Source of the DNA: Zygnema cylindricum
Lineage: Eukaryota > Streptophyta > Zygnematophyceae > Zygnematales > Zygnemataceae
Assembly: GCA_037447655.1 (NCBI GenBank)
Contig: JBBHKE010001577.1
Location: 173,545-237,544 of the forward strand
Direction of reading: 5' to 3'
Length of the DNA stretch: 64,000 nt
Position 1 is the first letter of the stretch, and the number at the start of each line of letters is the position of its first letter. Positions 43,519 to 54,654 of the stretch are shown here, in pieces. A program made the translations under genes and the position numbers. Below the pieces are notes generated by a model. It saw only the letters and a program-made list of their open reading frames with translations. It did no database searches and was not told the DNA's origin.

Positions 43519-44886
43519 CATTTTTTGAATGTATACAAGGTCTGAATTGTTTACAATATCGATTTTAAAATTTATATTTTAAATGTGTTCTTTATACATT
43601 TTATAGTGGGATCACTTATTATTGTTGTTAATTTGGGCCACTTGAAGATTTTGATTTGCAATTTTGGATCGATTGAGGCAATTTTGGGATTTTAATGGTT
43701 TCGGGGTTTTTAAACGTGATTTCACGGAGAATGCCATTGTGAACGTTTTACCACATAATTTAAACCTTTTCTAAAGGTTAAACTCGTGTTTTTGTTTTTT
43801 GTTTTAGTTTCGAAGTAGGTGTTTATGTAGAATATCATTGTTTGGGAGGTTTAGTAACTTTTTGTTGCATGGGATGTTATTGTAGTTGAGTTAACTGAAC
43901 CGGAGTTACAACTAGGTTCGAGCTTTAGACGTATGAACTTCAATAAAGTTTGCCAACAACCCTCTTGACGGGGTACCGACTATTAAATACACATGCAATT
44001 TCATGCCGTTTGAAACCTGTACTGAAAGGTGACAAATGAGCTGCCATAATCATTGTTTTTTTCTTTTCTTTTCATTTGCATATGAATATGACGACGTGGC
44101 AAATGCATGTCTCTATTTTTATTTCCCGTTTCTCAATTTCTCTTTTTATTTGTCTCACTTTTATATTCTTCTACCTCAAAACATAACACGTCGGTTGCAA
44201 CATACACTTTTTTACAAGTTAAAATGAACGAAGCGGAAAAATAGGAATGGATTTGAAACCATTTCGTACGGGTACATGCCTCGAGGAATGACCCTGCACA
44301 GCTGGACACGCGAGATCATCTTTACCGTTCATCCTCATCATGAATTTACGTCGTACTTGGAGAAATCACCCTAGAGGGTTGTGCTGGCAACTGCTGATGT
44401 GGCTCAGCGTAGACACCACGTGATGCTCCTAGTACGGCAATCATCCGTAAATGCCTAAATGGACAGAAGTGTACCAATATCCTGATACGCTAAGTATCCG
44501 CGTCAGAGACGAGTCAGAATCGACGAGATCGATTGAAAACGACGACAGAATGGCAGCCAGCGTGTGAACAAAACTTGTGCAGCAGGGCAAGTGGGCTTGT
44601 TCTGACAAGCAATTTTTTTTTGCCAAATGCCAAAGGACCTCGCGGCGAATCCAGTCTATCCACGTTAAAGCTAAGTTCAAAAAGTACATAAATTCGGGTG
44701 TTAACAAACCTTACAACCTCTACATTTTGAACGATGTTCTGTACTTTATGGTCTATGCGACAGTTCTAATCAAAAGTTAGGGGATCACGTTCACATATAT
44801 ATGCTCGATTAATTTTCCAATACGTACGGACTTTAAATTTCTGTACTGATTGGATATTGGATGTGCGATTTGCTATGGTTTTTCTG
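42436..44886. other. AT-rich stretch without recognised genes
   Basis: Apart from the fold-back at 43383-43562 nothing is recognised. The frames are short and lack recognisable motifs. Confidence 0.45.
43383..43562. repeat. Fold-back with (TA)n loop
   Basis: Arms TCGATATTGTAAACAATTTT (43383 onwards, through CTTGTATACATTC to about 43432) and their inverse ending GTTTACAATATCGA (43562) enclose a TA tract of about 80 bp. Weaker similarity of the arms extends outwards on both sides. Confidence 0.85.
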
Positions 44887-44888
44887 TA

Positions 44889-45388
44889 CACCGCGAATCG
44901 TAATTAGAGTAGTTTACTCTAATTCGGTCGATCGAAATTTCGACTGTATGACATGAAATAGAGTAGATGATTCTAATTTTTTCAATATTATATTTAAGGT
45001 AAAGTTTAATTAGCATTTTTAATTCTAATGTAGGTTCGTTTTAAATAGTGTGGAATACGGACGACCTTCGACCGTGCAAAATTGTACTTTATTAAGTAAC
45101 AAGTACAAATAATGATTTAATACAGGGCGTTATCATGTAACTGCATTTTAACAAACCGCGTAGTGCAAACGTCATAGTGACGATAAACTGTACGTTTTGC
45201 CAAAATTTGTACGACTACCTTATTTACAGTAGAGGATATTAGCGTGCCAAATTAGAGTACTTAAATAAATTAGAGTAAACTTCATATCTGAAACAACTCT
45301 ATCACATAAATTAGCGGTAATAACTCTAATTGTTTTTTTTAGTTTTTGTACTCTAATTTTTTCATTACTTTAATTACGATTAGCGGTG
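44889..45388 (+). mobile_element. MITE2 copy
   Basis: Ends CACCGCGAATCGTAATTAG and TAATTACGATTAGCGGTG, flanked by TA (44887-44888, 45389-45390). 500 bp and non-coding, with repeated TAGAGTA and CTCTAAT phrases. Confidence 0.88.
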
Positions 45389-45632
45389 TAATGGTTGTCA
45401 TTGTAAGCTTACATCGTCCGTTCGTTCTGAATTCTTGACGGTCAAGTTAAAAAAAATCATTATGACCACTTCATTTCTGGTAAACTTTGTACCTTTTGTC
45501 TTCAATTTCGTGTTTAACGCTTTCGATTGAGCTAAAAGCCGAAAATAGTAAAATTAATAGGTGGGAGCCACAGTACCCTACTATCGCATTTTTTACATCT
45601 CCGTGACCATAAAACAAAAAAATGACCTTAGA

Positions 45633-45730
45633 GTTCTTATGTTTACGAAATTAAATGCCATTGAGTTCGTCCAGGATTTCGTATAAAACAGTTACACATG
45701 TGACGAGATGAACAGTCCATGTACAATACA
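45633..45730 (+). repeat. 98-bp direct repeat, left copy
   Basis: GTTCTTATGTTTACGAAATT... to ...CCATGTACAATACA; the partner is at 46211-46308. Confidence 0.85.
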
Positions 45731-45733
45731 GTA

Positions 45734-45900
45734 CACCGCCAATCGCTATTAGCGTAGAAGTTTCTTTAGCGTATATGAATAATTACCGTGGTTTACGCTA
45801 GTTAAGAATTTGAAGATTTTGAAAAAAAAAATACATTTTAATTGTTTAATAATTATAATTTGGGTCTTTGAAAAAAGTAAATCACGGTCGCAAACATGCT
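45734..45900 (+). mobile_element. MITE2 left-end fragment
   Basis: CACCGCCAATCGCTATTAGCG after a TA matches the MITE2 end. No matching right end was found; it runs into a MITE1 fragment. Confidence 0.6.
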
Positions 45901-45919
45901 TACACTAGTATAGGTATTT

Positions 45920-46210
45920 GTACATGTGATCGTCTTAGATCGCTAATTTGATCAACGACCGTCCGATCCTCAAAATCTGACGGTTTAAATAAAAAAAAAC
46001 CTAAAATCTCAAAGATTTTTTTTTTGTCCGAATGTTTTTCAAAATTTAGACGTGACGTTTAATTCTCTATCGATCGATGTGCAACTGAACCCTGTTACTA
46101 TTTTTTTTTCATTTTGCGACCAATACAATATGGGTCTTAAGGTCATATTGTATGTTTTACATACAATAAGCATATTGTATGGGCCTACTTTCACCTACTT
46201 TTGAACTATG
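45920..46210 (-). mobile_element. MITE1 copy B (truncated)
   Basis: The reverse orientation ends with CACCTACTTTTGAACTATG at 46210. The inner end lacks its terminal repeat, cut near 45920 next to the MITE2 fragment. Confidence 0.8.
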
Positions 46211-46308
46211 GTTCTTATGTTTACGAAATTAAATGCCATTGAGTTCGTCCACGGTTTTGTATTAAACAGTTACACGTGTGACGAGATGAACAGTCCATGT
46301 ACAATACA
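46211..46308 (+). repeat. 98-bp direct repeat, right copy
   Basis: Begins exactly where MITE1 copy B ends and differs from 45633-45730 at only a few bases. Confidence 0.85.
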
Positions 46309-46407
46309 ATAGTTTTTAACGGTGTACGCTTCACGCTTAGAAAGACAACTTTTAACACAGTCACCGACGATCAAGGAGCTTCGGCGCAGATTTCGCCGTG
46401 CCTTCTC

Positions 46408-46704
46408 CATAGTTCAAAAGTAGGTGAAAGTATGCCCATACAATATGCCTATTGTATGCAAAACATACAATATGACCTTAAGACCCATATTATATTTGGA
46501 CCAATTAAAACATTCGGACCGAAAATTGGACCAATTAAAACATTCGGACCATACAATTTTACTTATACCGTCAGATTCGGACGATCGAACAGCCGCTGAT
46601 CAAAGTAGCGATCTAAGAAGATCACATAAAAAAGCCCATAACACAAGTTACGATAAAGGCGGCGATCAAAGGCCTACCCTAAAAACGCCTACTTTTTAAC
46701 TATG
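46408..46704 (+). mobile_element. MITE1 copy C (297 bp)
   Basis: CATAGTTCAAAAGTAGG to CCTACTTTTTAACTATG. The flanking 8-mers GCCTTCTC and GCCTACTC differ at one base. This is the shortest complete copy here. Confidence 0.9.
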
Positions 46705-47245
46705 GCCTACTCATCCGTGAAGGATGGAAAAAATGTTTCACAATTTTAGGGTTTGTCCTTTTGGTGAGTACGGTGAGTATTTATTATTTTCACATCGTAG
46801 TTTGACAAAAATTGAGCAAATGGATTTACGAAATAAAAGCTCGAACTAAACGAGACTGTATTGTACTGTACTGTACAGTACTTGTAAAAGGATTTATAAC
46901 CTCTCATAAAATCCCATTACTACATCACATTTAAACCACACATTCCACACATTGGAAAATTACACATTCTCATTGGAAAGCACTTACATAAAGAAATAAA
47001 CTTTAAATTATAAGAAGCTTCGGTCCACATAACATTAACTTGGTCTTTTGCCCTCGTTGCTCAACCCTTCTTTTAAAGTGTTTTCCTCTACTCTCCACTC
47101 TTAATAATTCTATCTCTTAACTACTAAAACACTACTTAGTTTGTAAGAGATTTCAATGCCAAAATGCCAATTCTCCAATGTGGTTTTAATCGCTCAGGAC
47201 CCAGATCAGTCGGAATTTCCACAAACTTTTCCCAAATGAAAATAT

Positions 47246-47619
47246 TAGTGTTGGGTATCGGGCAAATTCATATCGCAATAATTGCGATATTCGATATATC
47301 GAATATCGATCGAGCAGATTCCTCGATATATCGTACCGGGACCAACATAAATTATCGCGATATATATCGCAAGAAAATGGGTCTCTGTACAGTTATAGTA
47401 CGGAAAATCGTACGGATATTTACCCCCCCCCCCCCCCCCCCCACTGAGCGCGTGGGGGGGGCGTTGAAATGAAATTTTTATCTTTTTTATGCAACGATAT
47501 ATCGGCGATATATCGCGATAATTTGGTTTTCGTTATATCGAAGCGATATATCGATTATCGGGTACCTGAAATTTGATATATATCGAATATCGGCAAAGGG
47601 TCCTCGATACCCAACACTA
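47246..47619 (+). mobile_element. hAT-like MITE (374 bp)
   Basis: TAGTGTTGGGTATCGGG to TCGATACCCAACACTA, with a perfect 8-bp duplication GAAAATAT (47238-47245, 47620-47627). It is rich in ATATCG palindromes and belongs to the same family as 34353-36238. Confidence 0.93.
47423..47460. repeat. C20 run facing a G8 run
   Basis: Twenty C residues (47423-47442), ten bases, then GTGGGGGGGG. It lies at the centre of the hAT MITE. Confidence 0.9.
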
Positions 47620-47964
47620 GAAAATATGTCTACTCTCCTCTTACACTTCATTATTTATCCATCATCGCCCTGGACTCGCCAGGCCAGAGTCAACGCTCCG
47701 TTGAACAGGCTTTTACCTGGGCCAATCATTGATCAGCAAGGACTCGGACAGCGTGCGAAATCTCCCACTAACTACGTAGCATTTACCAACCAATCAAACA
47801 CTACATTTTACTACGTAGCATTTACGTGCAAAAGTGCACGCAAATCGAAACGCGACTTCGCACGATCGTGCGTCGCGAATTTAACTTGCGAAACTACCTG
47901 CAAAACTTACAAATTTGAATTATGACATTTTGTACTAAAAATCGTACGAAACGAACCATAATAG

Positions 47965-48446
47965 CATAGTTGTTCACGACGTTTAGTGCGAACGATTTAA
48001 TCGCGACGAATTATACGTAGCAAACGCATTGAACCTTTTGAAAAAATCGTAAAAATCGTTAATGAATTTTCGTCCGTACTATTCCGTACATGTAAACAAA
48101 ATTAAATTTAACATATACCGCAGTTTGTACCATGTTCGTACATTTTCCGTATCTTTTCGTAATAGCCCGTACATTTTTTGGTACAATTCCGTACATTCTC
48201 GTAAAATTTATGTTCAATTTACCGGACAGAAAGTAGTACGAAGTGCAACGTATCTTTTCGTCAAATTTCGTACACTTACCGTACAAATCCGTACAGTTAT
48301 CGTAAAATACCGTACAGTTTCCGTGAATTAGCCGTTCAGTTTACCGGACAGAAAGTACATCGCGTTTTTTTCTGATTTATTTAAAAGTCACGAATTATAC
48401 GTTTTAATCGGAAAAAAGGAAAAAATCGCGCGATTTGAACAACTAT
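47965..48446 (+). mobile_element. MITE4 copy 1
   Basis: Starts CATAGTTGTTCACG and ends GAACAACTAT, where the LINE follows at once. It matches 62407-62888 closely. The interior has many CCGTACA words. Confidence 0.88.
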
Positions 48447-48481
48447 CTAAACCTCGCCATCAAGCCTCAAAACGGATAGCC

Positions 48482-51400
48482 TCAAAACGGATAGAATGTA
48501 CTGGGTGCCATAACCATTTCGCGACGGGTGCCGGTATTTCCCGGCATACAAAGAGTTGTCAACGATTTTTGGCCCAGGGAGGCCTATCCTCTAGTACCCT
48601 TCCTTCCACCGCACTCCCATCCGGACCTACAAGCGAAGATTGGGCATTTGTACGCGAATTAGACGTGCTTGGAGCGTATGATTTGGGATCACCCCGTCCA
48701 CGATTATACACGCGGATCCCCATGGCTGTGCGGATTATAGTACAGGACGCCCTCCACCTCCCTTTGACCTTTATTTGTTCCGATCCCACGGATGTTGGAC
48801 CTTGGAACCTCCTTTTCATGTTTTCTCTTTGGGTTCTAGTTTTACCCCGCCGTGGAGGTGGTAGCGGGGCCCGAGAAACTATGGCTCGTTGCCGACGATT
48901 CCTTTGAGGTGATTGGAAGGCCCTTCACGCCGAGCACGAGGATCGAGTTGCAAGTGCTTCCTTCACACCACGTGGTAGATCTACGACTTCAGATGTACCA
49001 TCCTCTTATCGTCGTGCGGTTCATTTGGGCCGAGTTGGTGAGCTCTCTCGAGCAGTTCGCGCCCTCCAACCGTTTAATCCTGCTCCTCGGTCTCCCGAGA
49101 CTATCGAGATTCTTCGAGCTCTCCATCCACCAGCTCCCACCCCTCAATCCCCCTCTATTCACACCTTTGAGCCATCAGAGTGTTTTATCCTAGATCGGGA
49201 CGCTTTCATTAAAGCCCTTACGACTTCTCCACACCTTTCAGCAGGGGGTCCATCGGGCACAGTTTATGAGTTATTTCGCGACGTTTTGCCTCCGGAATCA
49301 GGTGCCCGAGGTTTTGATGTGTTTTTTCGAGTTTCTTCTCTTATCGCCGGTGGTACTGTTCCCTCTCGTATATGTGATCTCCTCACGGCCTCCCGCCTTG
49401 TAGCTGTAACCAAACCCAATGGGGGAATCCGTCCTATTGCCGTGGGCGAGGTGTTGTACCGCTTGGTGGCCCGTGCCATTTGCATCCAACTCCAGCCCGC
49501 TTTCCATGATTATTTCTCTCCTCATCAGTTTGGAGTGGCAACCCGGGGAGGTTGTGAAGCTGTGATCCACGGGATTCGAGCGTTGTTAGATGCCCATCCG
49601 GATTATTTAGTCCTTCAAGTTGATGTTTCTAATGCTTTCAATACAGTGGATCGTAACGCCATTTTTTCCGAGCTTATGGCTGCACCTTCTCCAATTGTCC
49701 AGATATTTCCTTTTGTGAGGGCCTTTTATTCTTTGAGCAGCAGCCTCTCCTTTTCCATTGATGGTGATTTGGTCCCACTTTCTTCCACGACCGGCACTCG
49801 TCAGGGCGATCCTCTTGGAGGCCCTTTGTTTGCCCTTGCTCATTACCGGGCCCTTCGAGCTTCCGCGGCTGCTTTTCCATCTTGCCTCTTCCCTTCAGTT
49901 GCGGACGACACACACATTATCGGTCCTAGGGACCAAGTTATACCGGCCTATACCTTTTTCAAGAATCGTTTGGCCGAACTCAATCTTTCTGTCCAACCCA
50001 CTAAGTGTGTTGTGTGGTCCCCCAGTGCTTTTCCTCCTTCTTTCATTCCACCTCCTGGTTTTCAGACTCCTCCTCCATCCGAAGGCATTCGGGTGCTAGG
50101 TTGCCCTCTCGGTTCTGATCTATACATCAAGCAATTTCTTGATTCTGCTCTTCAGACAGATTTGTCCCATGTGGATGACCTTCCTAACCTTTCCGATCCC
50201 CAAGTGGCTTTTGCACTTTTAACCAGGTGTTTCCCCCATCGCCCCTCCTACCTTACTCGTACTTCCCCTCCCACTCCTACTTTTGTGTCGTCCCTTTCTG
50301 CATTTGACGATCGGCTCATGGACGTGCTTCATTCTTTGTTAGGTCGTGGGGCTTTTGATCGTGAGTCTGGGCCTGCAGCCCGTATCCAGGCCAGTCTTCC
50401 AGTCTCTGCAGGTGGTTTGGGTTTACTGTCGACGGCCCGTGTTGCCCTCGCTGCCTATTTGGGAAGTTGGTGCCTTGTTGCCTCCACTATTGTCTCTCGT
50501 TTTTTGGCTGGGGACACTCCTATTCTTGCTACTGTGGTACCCCGAGTTTCGGACGGTGTGCTCGCCTTCCAGCGGTCCCTTCTCGATGCATCTCGTTCTC
50601 TTCCTCCTGCTGCTATCGCGGATATGCCAGTTCTCTCCACTCTTGTTTCAACATCAGTTGCACGTGTTCAGGAATCCATTTCTGATAAGGTTGTCGCCAC
50701 TATTAAGTCTGAGTTTCTCGAGGCGCTTCCTTCTGATACTTCGCGTGCACGCTTTCTTTCCTGTGGCGGACCGGGTTCCGGAGCTTGGCTATTGGCTATC
50801 CCTATCTTATCTACTCTCCGATTCACCCCGGCTCAATTCACCACGGCCCTTAGGTTTCGGCTTGGCCTCCCTCACCCACCTTTGCTTGGCTCGCTTGTTT
50901 GCCCTTGTGACCACGTTCTTGATCCCGACGGCATTCATTTGCTTCGTTGCTCCCACGGAGGCGAGTTGATTCAGGCGCACGACACGATTCGAGACACCAT
51001 TGCTACTATCGCTTCCGAGGGAGGATATTCTGTCCGTCGGGAAGTTTCCCACATTATTCCTTCCCGTCGGATTGACATTGTATTACTTGATGGTGCGCGT
51101 CGTACATTCGGTGACGTTGTTTTGGCAAACCCTACTTCTGATACTGTTGTTAGTCGGGCAGCTCGACATGTGGGCGTGGCCGCACGCGACGCGGCTAGGA
51201 GGAAGGAGCGTGATTATGCCCATCGCGATGCTATGGATGGTTTCATTCCGATGGCGGTGGAGATATTTGGTTGTTTGGGTGTGGCTTTGGACGAGTTTCT
51301 CCGTGCTTGTGGTCGGCGTTCGTTTGAGCGGCGGGGACCTGGGAGCCCTTCAGTTTCAGTACTTACTTCTTTTTACCGTCAACGTTTATCAGTGGCCCTT

Positions 51401-51523
51401 CAGCGAGTGCAGGCTTCTATCCTCCTTGGATCGTCTATTGCGGCTATGGATCGTCGACGTGTCCCGGAACTCCCGCCTCGTGCTCCTCCGGGGTTCGGGG
51501 ACTTACGTGGTTGCTTTGCATAG
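48482..51523 (+). CDS. LINE polyprotein: zinc finger, reverse transcriptase, restriction-like endonuclease
   Basis: One frame runs from about 48482 to TAG 51521-51523 with a single in-frame TGA at 48905-48907. The intact part from ATG 49025 has 832 codons. A zinc finger C-x2-C-x12-H-x3-C lies at 48497-48559, upstream of any ATG. RT motifs are L-Q-V-D-V-S-N-A-F-N-T-V (A), G-T-R-Q-G-D-P-L-G-G-P-L (B), A-D-D-T-H-I-I-G (C) and I-R-V-L-G-C-P-L (E). The C-terminus has C-P-C-D-H-V-L-D-P-D-G-I-H-L-L-R-C, then R-R-I-D-I-V-L-L-D-G and F-G-D-V-V-L-A-N-P, the cysteine-histidine motif and PD-(D/E)XK nuclease of RLE elements (R2-like, Utopia-like groups). It would nick DNA and copy its RNA at the cut. The real start is unknown; R2-type elements often lack a standard start. 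The TGA may be a mutation. Confidence 0.88.
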
Positions 51524-51787
51524 ATTTTTAGTTATGTTAGGGTTTTGTTGTTAGGTGTTAGCTTTTTCTTTTGGTGTTTCGTTTGTTGTTTTTTGCTTTT
51601 TTGGGTGTTTTCCGACTACAGGTGTCATTTTGTGGTTTCGTTGCTTTTGCCTTGCTTATCGTTTTTGTTTTTTCCCCCAACATATAGTTTTTCAATTTTT
51701 GCCGTGCTACTTCTCTTTTGTTCCCCATGAACTTAGATGGTTTACCATCGCGCTTTTTAATAAAGTCAGCCCCCTTTTTTTTTTTTT
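51524..51787 (+). other. LINE 3' untranslated region
   Basis: T-rich, with AATAAA at about 51760 and a run of 13 T at the end. No poly(A) tail on the element strand. Confidence 0.7.
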
Positions 51788-52041
51788 AAAACCACTATTA
51801 GTACTTTATATAGACGTACGCCTTAAATTCCGCGACTACTTTGACCCTTAACCCGTTTCAATGTTACCCACCTATTATTTTGACCCCTAGCTGTTACATA
51901 AATACACCCATCGCTATATCTTTTGAAATAGGACTCTAAATCGCGTGATTCTTTCGCGGACGTCCACCAAATTTAGTACTCTATATTCATAACACCTAAA
52001 TACCCCTTTACAAACAAGTTGGATCTGCTGTTACTGTTACA

Positions 52042-52468
52042 TTACTGTAGTGTTCGAACATAGTTCGTCTATTACGTTATATGTTAGTGATTTAGTGACC
52101 ATGTAACAAAACACCTCCCATGGTTATTAGAGTTGAAACCTTTTCCGGACAATCAAAGTTTTTGTTTTCGTCACACGATTTTTCCAATTTTCATCCATGA
52201 CGTCAATATCGAAAGGTAATACCGTTAGCTTTTAATTCCTTGCCTTGGAAAAACAACCAACGGTCCATCCATAGTTATCCAATTCGTACGGATTTGGACT
52301 TTTTTGAGAAAACTACGTAGTATTCGCTTGTTTCGTAAATTTCGTACGTTTCACACTGTACGGAAAGTTGTATAAACATTAAAATAAAAAAAACGTTGCT
52401 TCATGTGCGCGCGCGTATTTTTATTTTTCATCCACTCCGTCTTCCTAAGGAAATCGCAGTCAGAGACT
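52042..52468. other. Stretch right of the solo LTR
   Basis: No gene or named repeat was seen. Confidence 0.35.
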
Positions 52469-53385
52469 TCGTAAGTTCCGCCGCTCGCTGTTAGTTCGCT
52501 GAACTTTTATAGACGCCATAAATTCCGCCGCTCGCCGCTACACTGCGAATTGTTATTAGTGTCAAAGTTTAAATAGTGTTGAAGAAAATTTACCGTAATT
52601 GATGCTAATTAAGAATTTTAAAATTTTTTAAAAAAATGTGTGTTATAATTTCGGCGTTTATGGTAATTTAGGAACAACAAAAATGGAATATTATCCGTAC
52701 GATTATATACATTAATATATGTATTCGTACAAAATATTATAAATTGTACGCCGTCGCGAATTTAAAATATCCGTACATGCTATACTAATTTACGTGTCAG
52801 ATTAATCCCGTTTTTTTTAGCGCACGTTCCTATGTGCGCGCGTATGATTTAATTCATTTTTTACAAATTTTCACTTGAAAAGGTATAGTTATGTACGGTC
52901 TGACATCGACCGTACACCACACTATTTATATTTTATTGTACTTACGGGCTTTACTTTATTTTTGACGGTACCTTAATCAACGTTAAGGAAAAAATAAAAT
53001 CATGTATCATATTTGAAAAAAAAAAACAGAATTTTAATAACCCAAATTAGTGACTTTGACACTAATAACGATTCGCGGTGTAGTTCGCTGCTTTTTAGAG
53101 ACGCCGTAAATTCCGCCGCTCTCCGCTAATTCGTTGAACTTTTTGGAGACGCCCTAAATTCCGCCGCTCGCCGCTATTTTGTTCGCCGCTAGTTCAGTGC
53201 AACGAACTAGCGGCGAGCGGCGGAATTTATGGCTTCTCCAACCGCGGCTTCCTTGAGCCGTTTTGCTTCATTTGCGCGCGCATATTTTTATCTGTCCTAG
53301 TGTCCTCCACTCCGTCTTCACTCCGAAGCTGCCGTTGTAGACGCCATAAATTCCGCCGCTAGCTGCTAGTTCGTTGAACTTTTCA
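52469..53385. repeat. GC-rich minisatellite with palindromic arm, split by MITE2
   Basis: A unit of about 48 bp built on AATTCCGCCGCTCGCCGCTA followed by GTTCGCTGAACTTTTTAGAG recurs at about 52475, 52521, 53107, 53155 and 53350. 53203-53245 carries it inverted (TAGCGGCGAGCGGCGGAATT), giving a strong hairpin with 53155-53200. MITE2 (52541-53080) sits inside one unit. Confidence 0.85.
52541..53080 (+). mobile_element. MITE2 copy (540 bp)
   Basis: CACTGCGAATTGTTATTAG to CTAATAACGATTCGCGGTG with TA on both sides. Non-coding. Confidence 0.93.
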
Positions 53386-53496
53386 TTTTTTTATGGTATT
53401 GAATATTAAAAAAAAATGAAATTTGAAAGTCAAAATAAGGTACGAATTTTAAAAATTCCGAAATCGTTTGATGCACACGTTACTTAGTAATCGTTA

Positions 53497-54036
53497 CACC
53501 GCGCATCGTTATTAGTGTCACGGTCACTAATTTGGGTTCTTAAAATTTTGATTTTTTTCCAAAAATAGTATACGTGATTTTAATTTTTCCTTGACGTTAA
53601 TTGAGGTTCCGTACAAATAGCGTACAGAACGAAAGTACATTAATATGTAAATAGTGTGGTGTACGGTTGATGTCAGACCGTACATAAATGTACCTTTTTA
53701 GTTGAAAATTTTACAAAAAATGACTAAAATCGGACGCGTTCGCATAGGAACGTGCGCTAAAAAAACGGGATTGGTTTGACATGTAAATAAGTCTGACATG
53801 TACGGATATTTAAATTTCACTACGGTGTACGATTTTTTATATTTTGTACGGATACATATAATAATGTATATAATCGTACAGAAAATTTTCCATTTTTGCT
53901 GTTCCAAATTAGCGTTAACACTGAAATTAGAATAAACCTTTTTTTTTTTTTAATTTTCAAATTCTTAATTAGCGTCAATGACGGTATATTTACTTACACA
54001 CTATTTAAACTTTGACACTAATAACGATGCGCGGTG
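53497..54036 (-). mobile_element. MITE2 copy (540 bp, reverse)
   Basis: CACCGCGCATCGTTATTAG to CTAATAACGATGCGCGGTG with TA flanks. The interior runs opposite to the 52541 copy. Confidence 0.93.
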
Positions 54037-54654
54037 TAGTTTAATCTGTGCGTGTTATGCTCATGGGACATCTATGGGTCCATCACAGAGAAACGCTTTT
54101 GACTACCCGAAAAACGTTTTGACTTTAGTAACGATGGGCGTGTCGGCATTTCCCGTTCGCGGCTTTAGGGTTGCAGATTTACATCCTCATCTTTGTTTCC
54201 GATAACGCATCACAAAACGCGTAGTTACAGTACTGAAGTATTTTGGTTCGGATATTAATTGGTGGGTTCGCCTATTTTTTTTTACTATTTTCGCCGCCGT
54301 GTACCCAATGTACGTCGTCGACCCGGTTTTTCTAGTGCTACGAAGTATGAACAGAACAGAAAACGATCGTAGGAATTTATGTTTCGTACGTGCAGCATCG
54401 ACCACGTACAGGCTATATTTCTGACAAGTCACATATGTGAACAGGCGGTTCCGTGTACTGAGCCTTGTACTACAACAAATTCTACGACACCGTACACATT
54501 TTAAATGGTACTGTACCTGTACCGGCAGTTTCCTGCCGATGTGGCATGCTGACTGCACGGCGGTCATTCAAATCGGACGACCAAGGAAACTAAAAAAAAA
54601 GCAGCCCAGAAGTTGCGACGTTCGACTCCGTAACCCTCTCAGAAGTGTCAAAAT

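Larger units (their letters stand above)
48447..51790 (+). mobile_element. RLE-type non-LTR retrotransposon (LINE)
   Basis: A single-frame element with an N-terminal zinc finger, RT and C-terminal restriction-like endonuclease, then a 3' UTR with AATAAA (51760) and a T-run (51775-51787) before short A sequence. ACTAT occurs at both edges (48442-48446 and about 51795), possibly a short target duplication. It is far more GC-rich than its surroundings and otherwise nearly intact, suggesting recent arrival. The 5' end may be truncated. Confidence 0.88.
46883..52041 (-). mobile_element. Solo LTR of the Ty3-B family with three insertions
   Basis: 46883-47245, 47620-47964 and about 51794-52041 together match the Ty3-B 3' LTR (32098-33054) in reverse. 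The ends are TGTAAAAGGATTTATAACC and TGTTACA, flanked by GTACT/TTACT (one mismatch). No internal Ty3-B sequence is present, so this is a recombined solo LTR. A hAT MITE, a MITE4 copy and a LINE later inserted. Confidence 0.88.

Noticed and set aside
42436-44886. Possible tRNA or other RNA gene
   Set aside because: No cloverleaf or conserved box sequences noticed by eye; cannot be excluded without a dedicated scan.
49607-49913. Minus-strand frames within the LINE
   Set aside because: Shadows of the RT frame.
50346-50969. 207-codon frame in another phase of the LINE
   Set aside because: Leucine/phenylalanine-rich off-frame reading of the GC-rich LINE; no motif.
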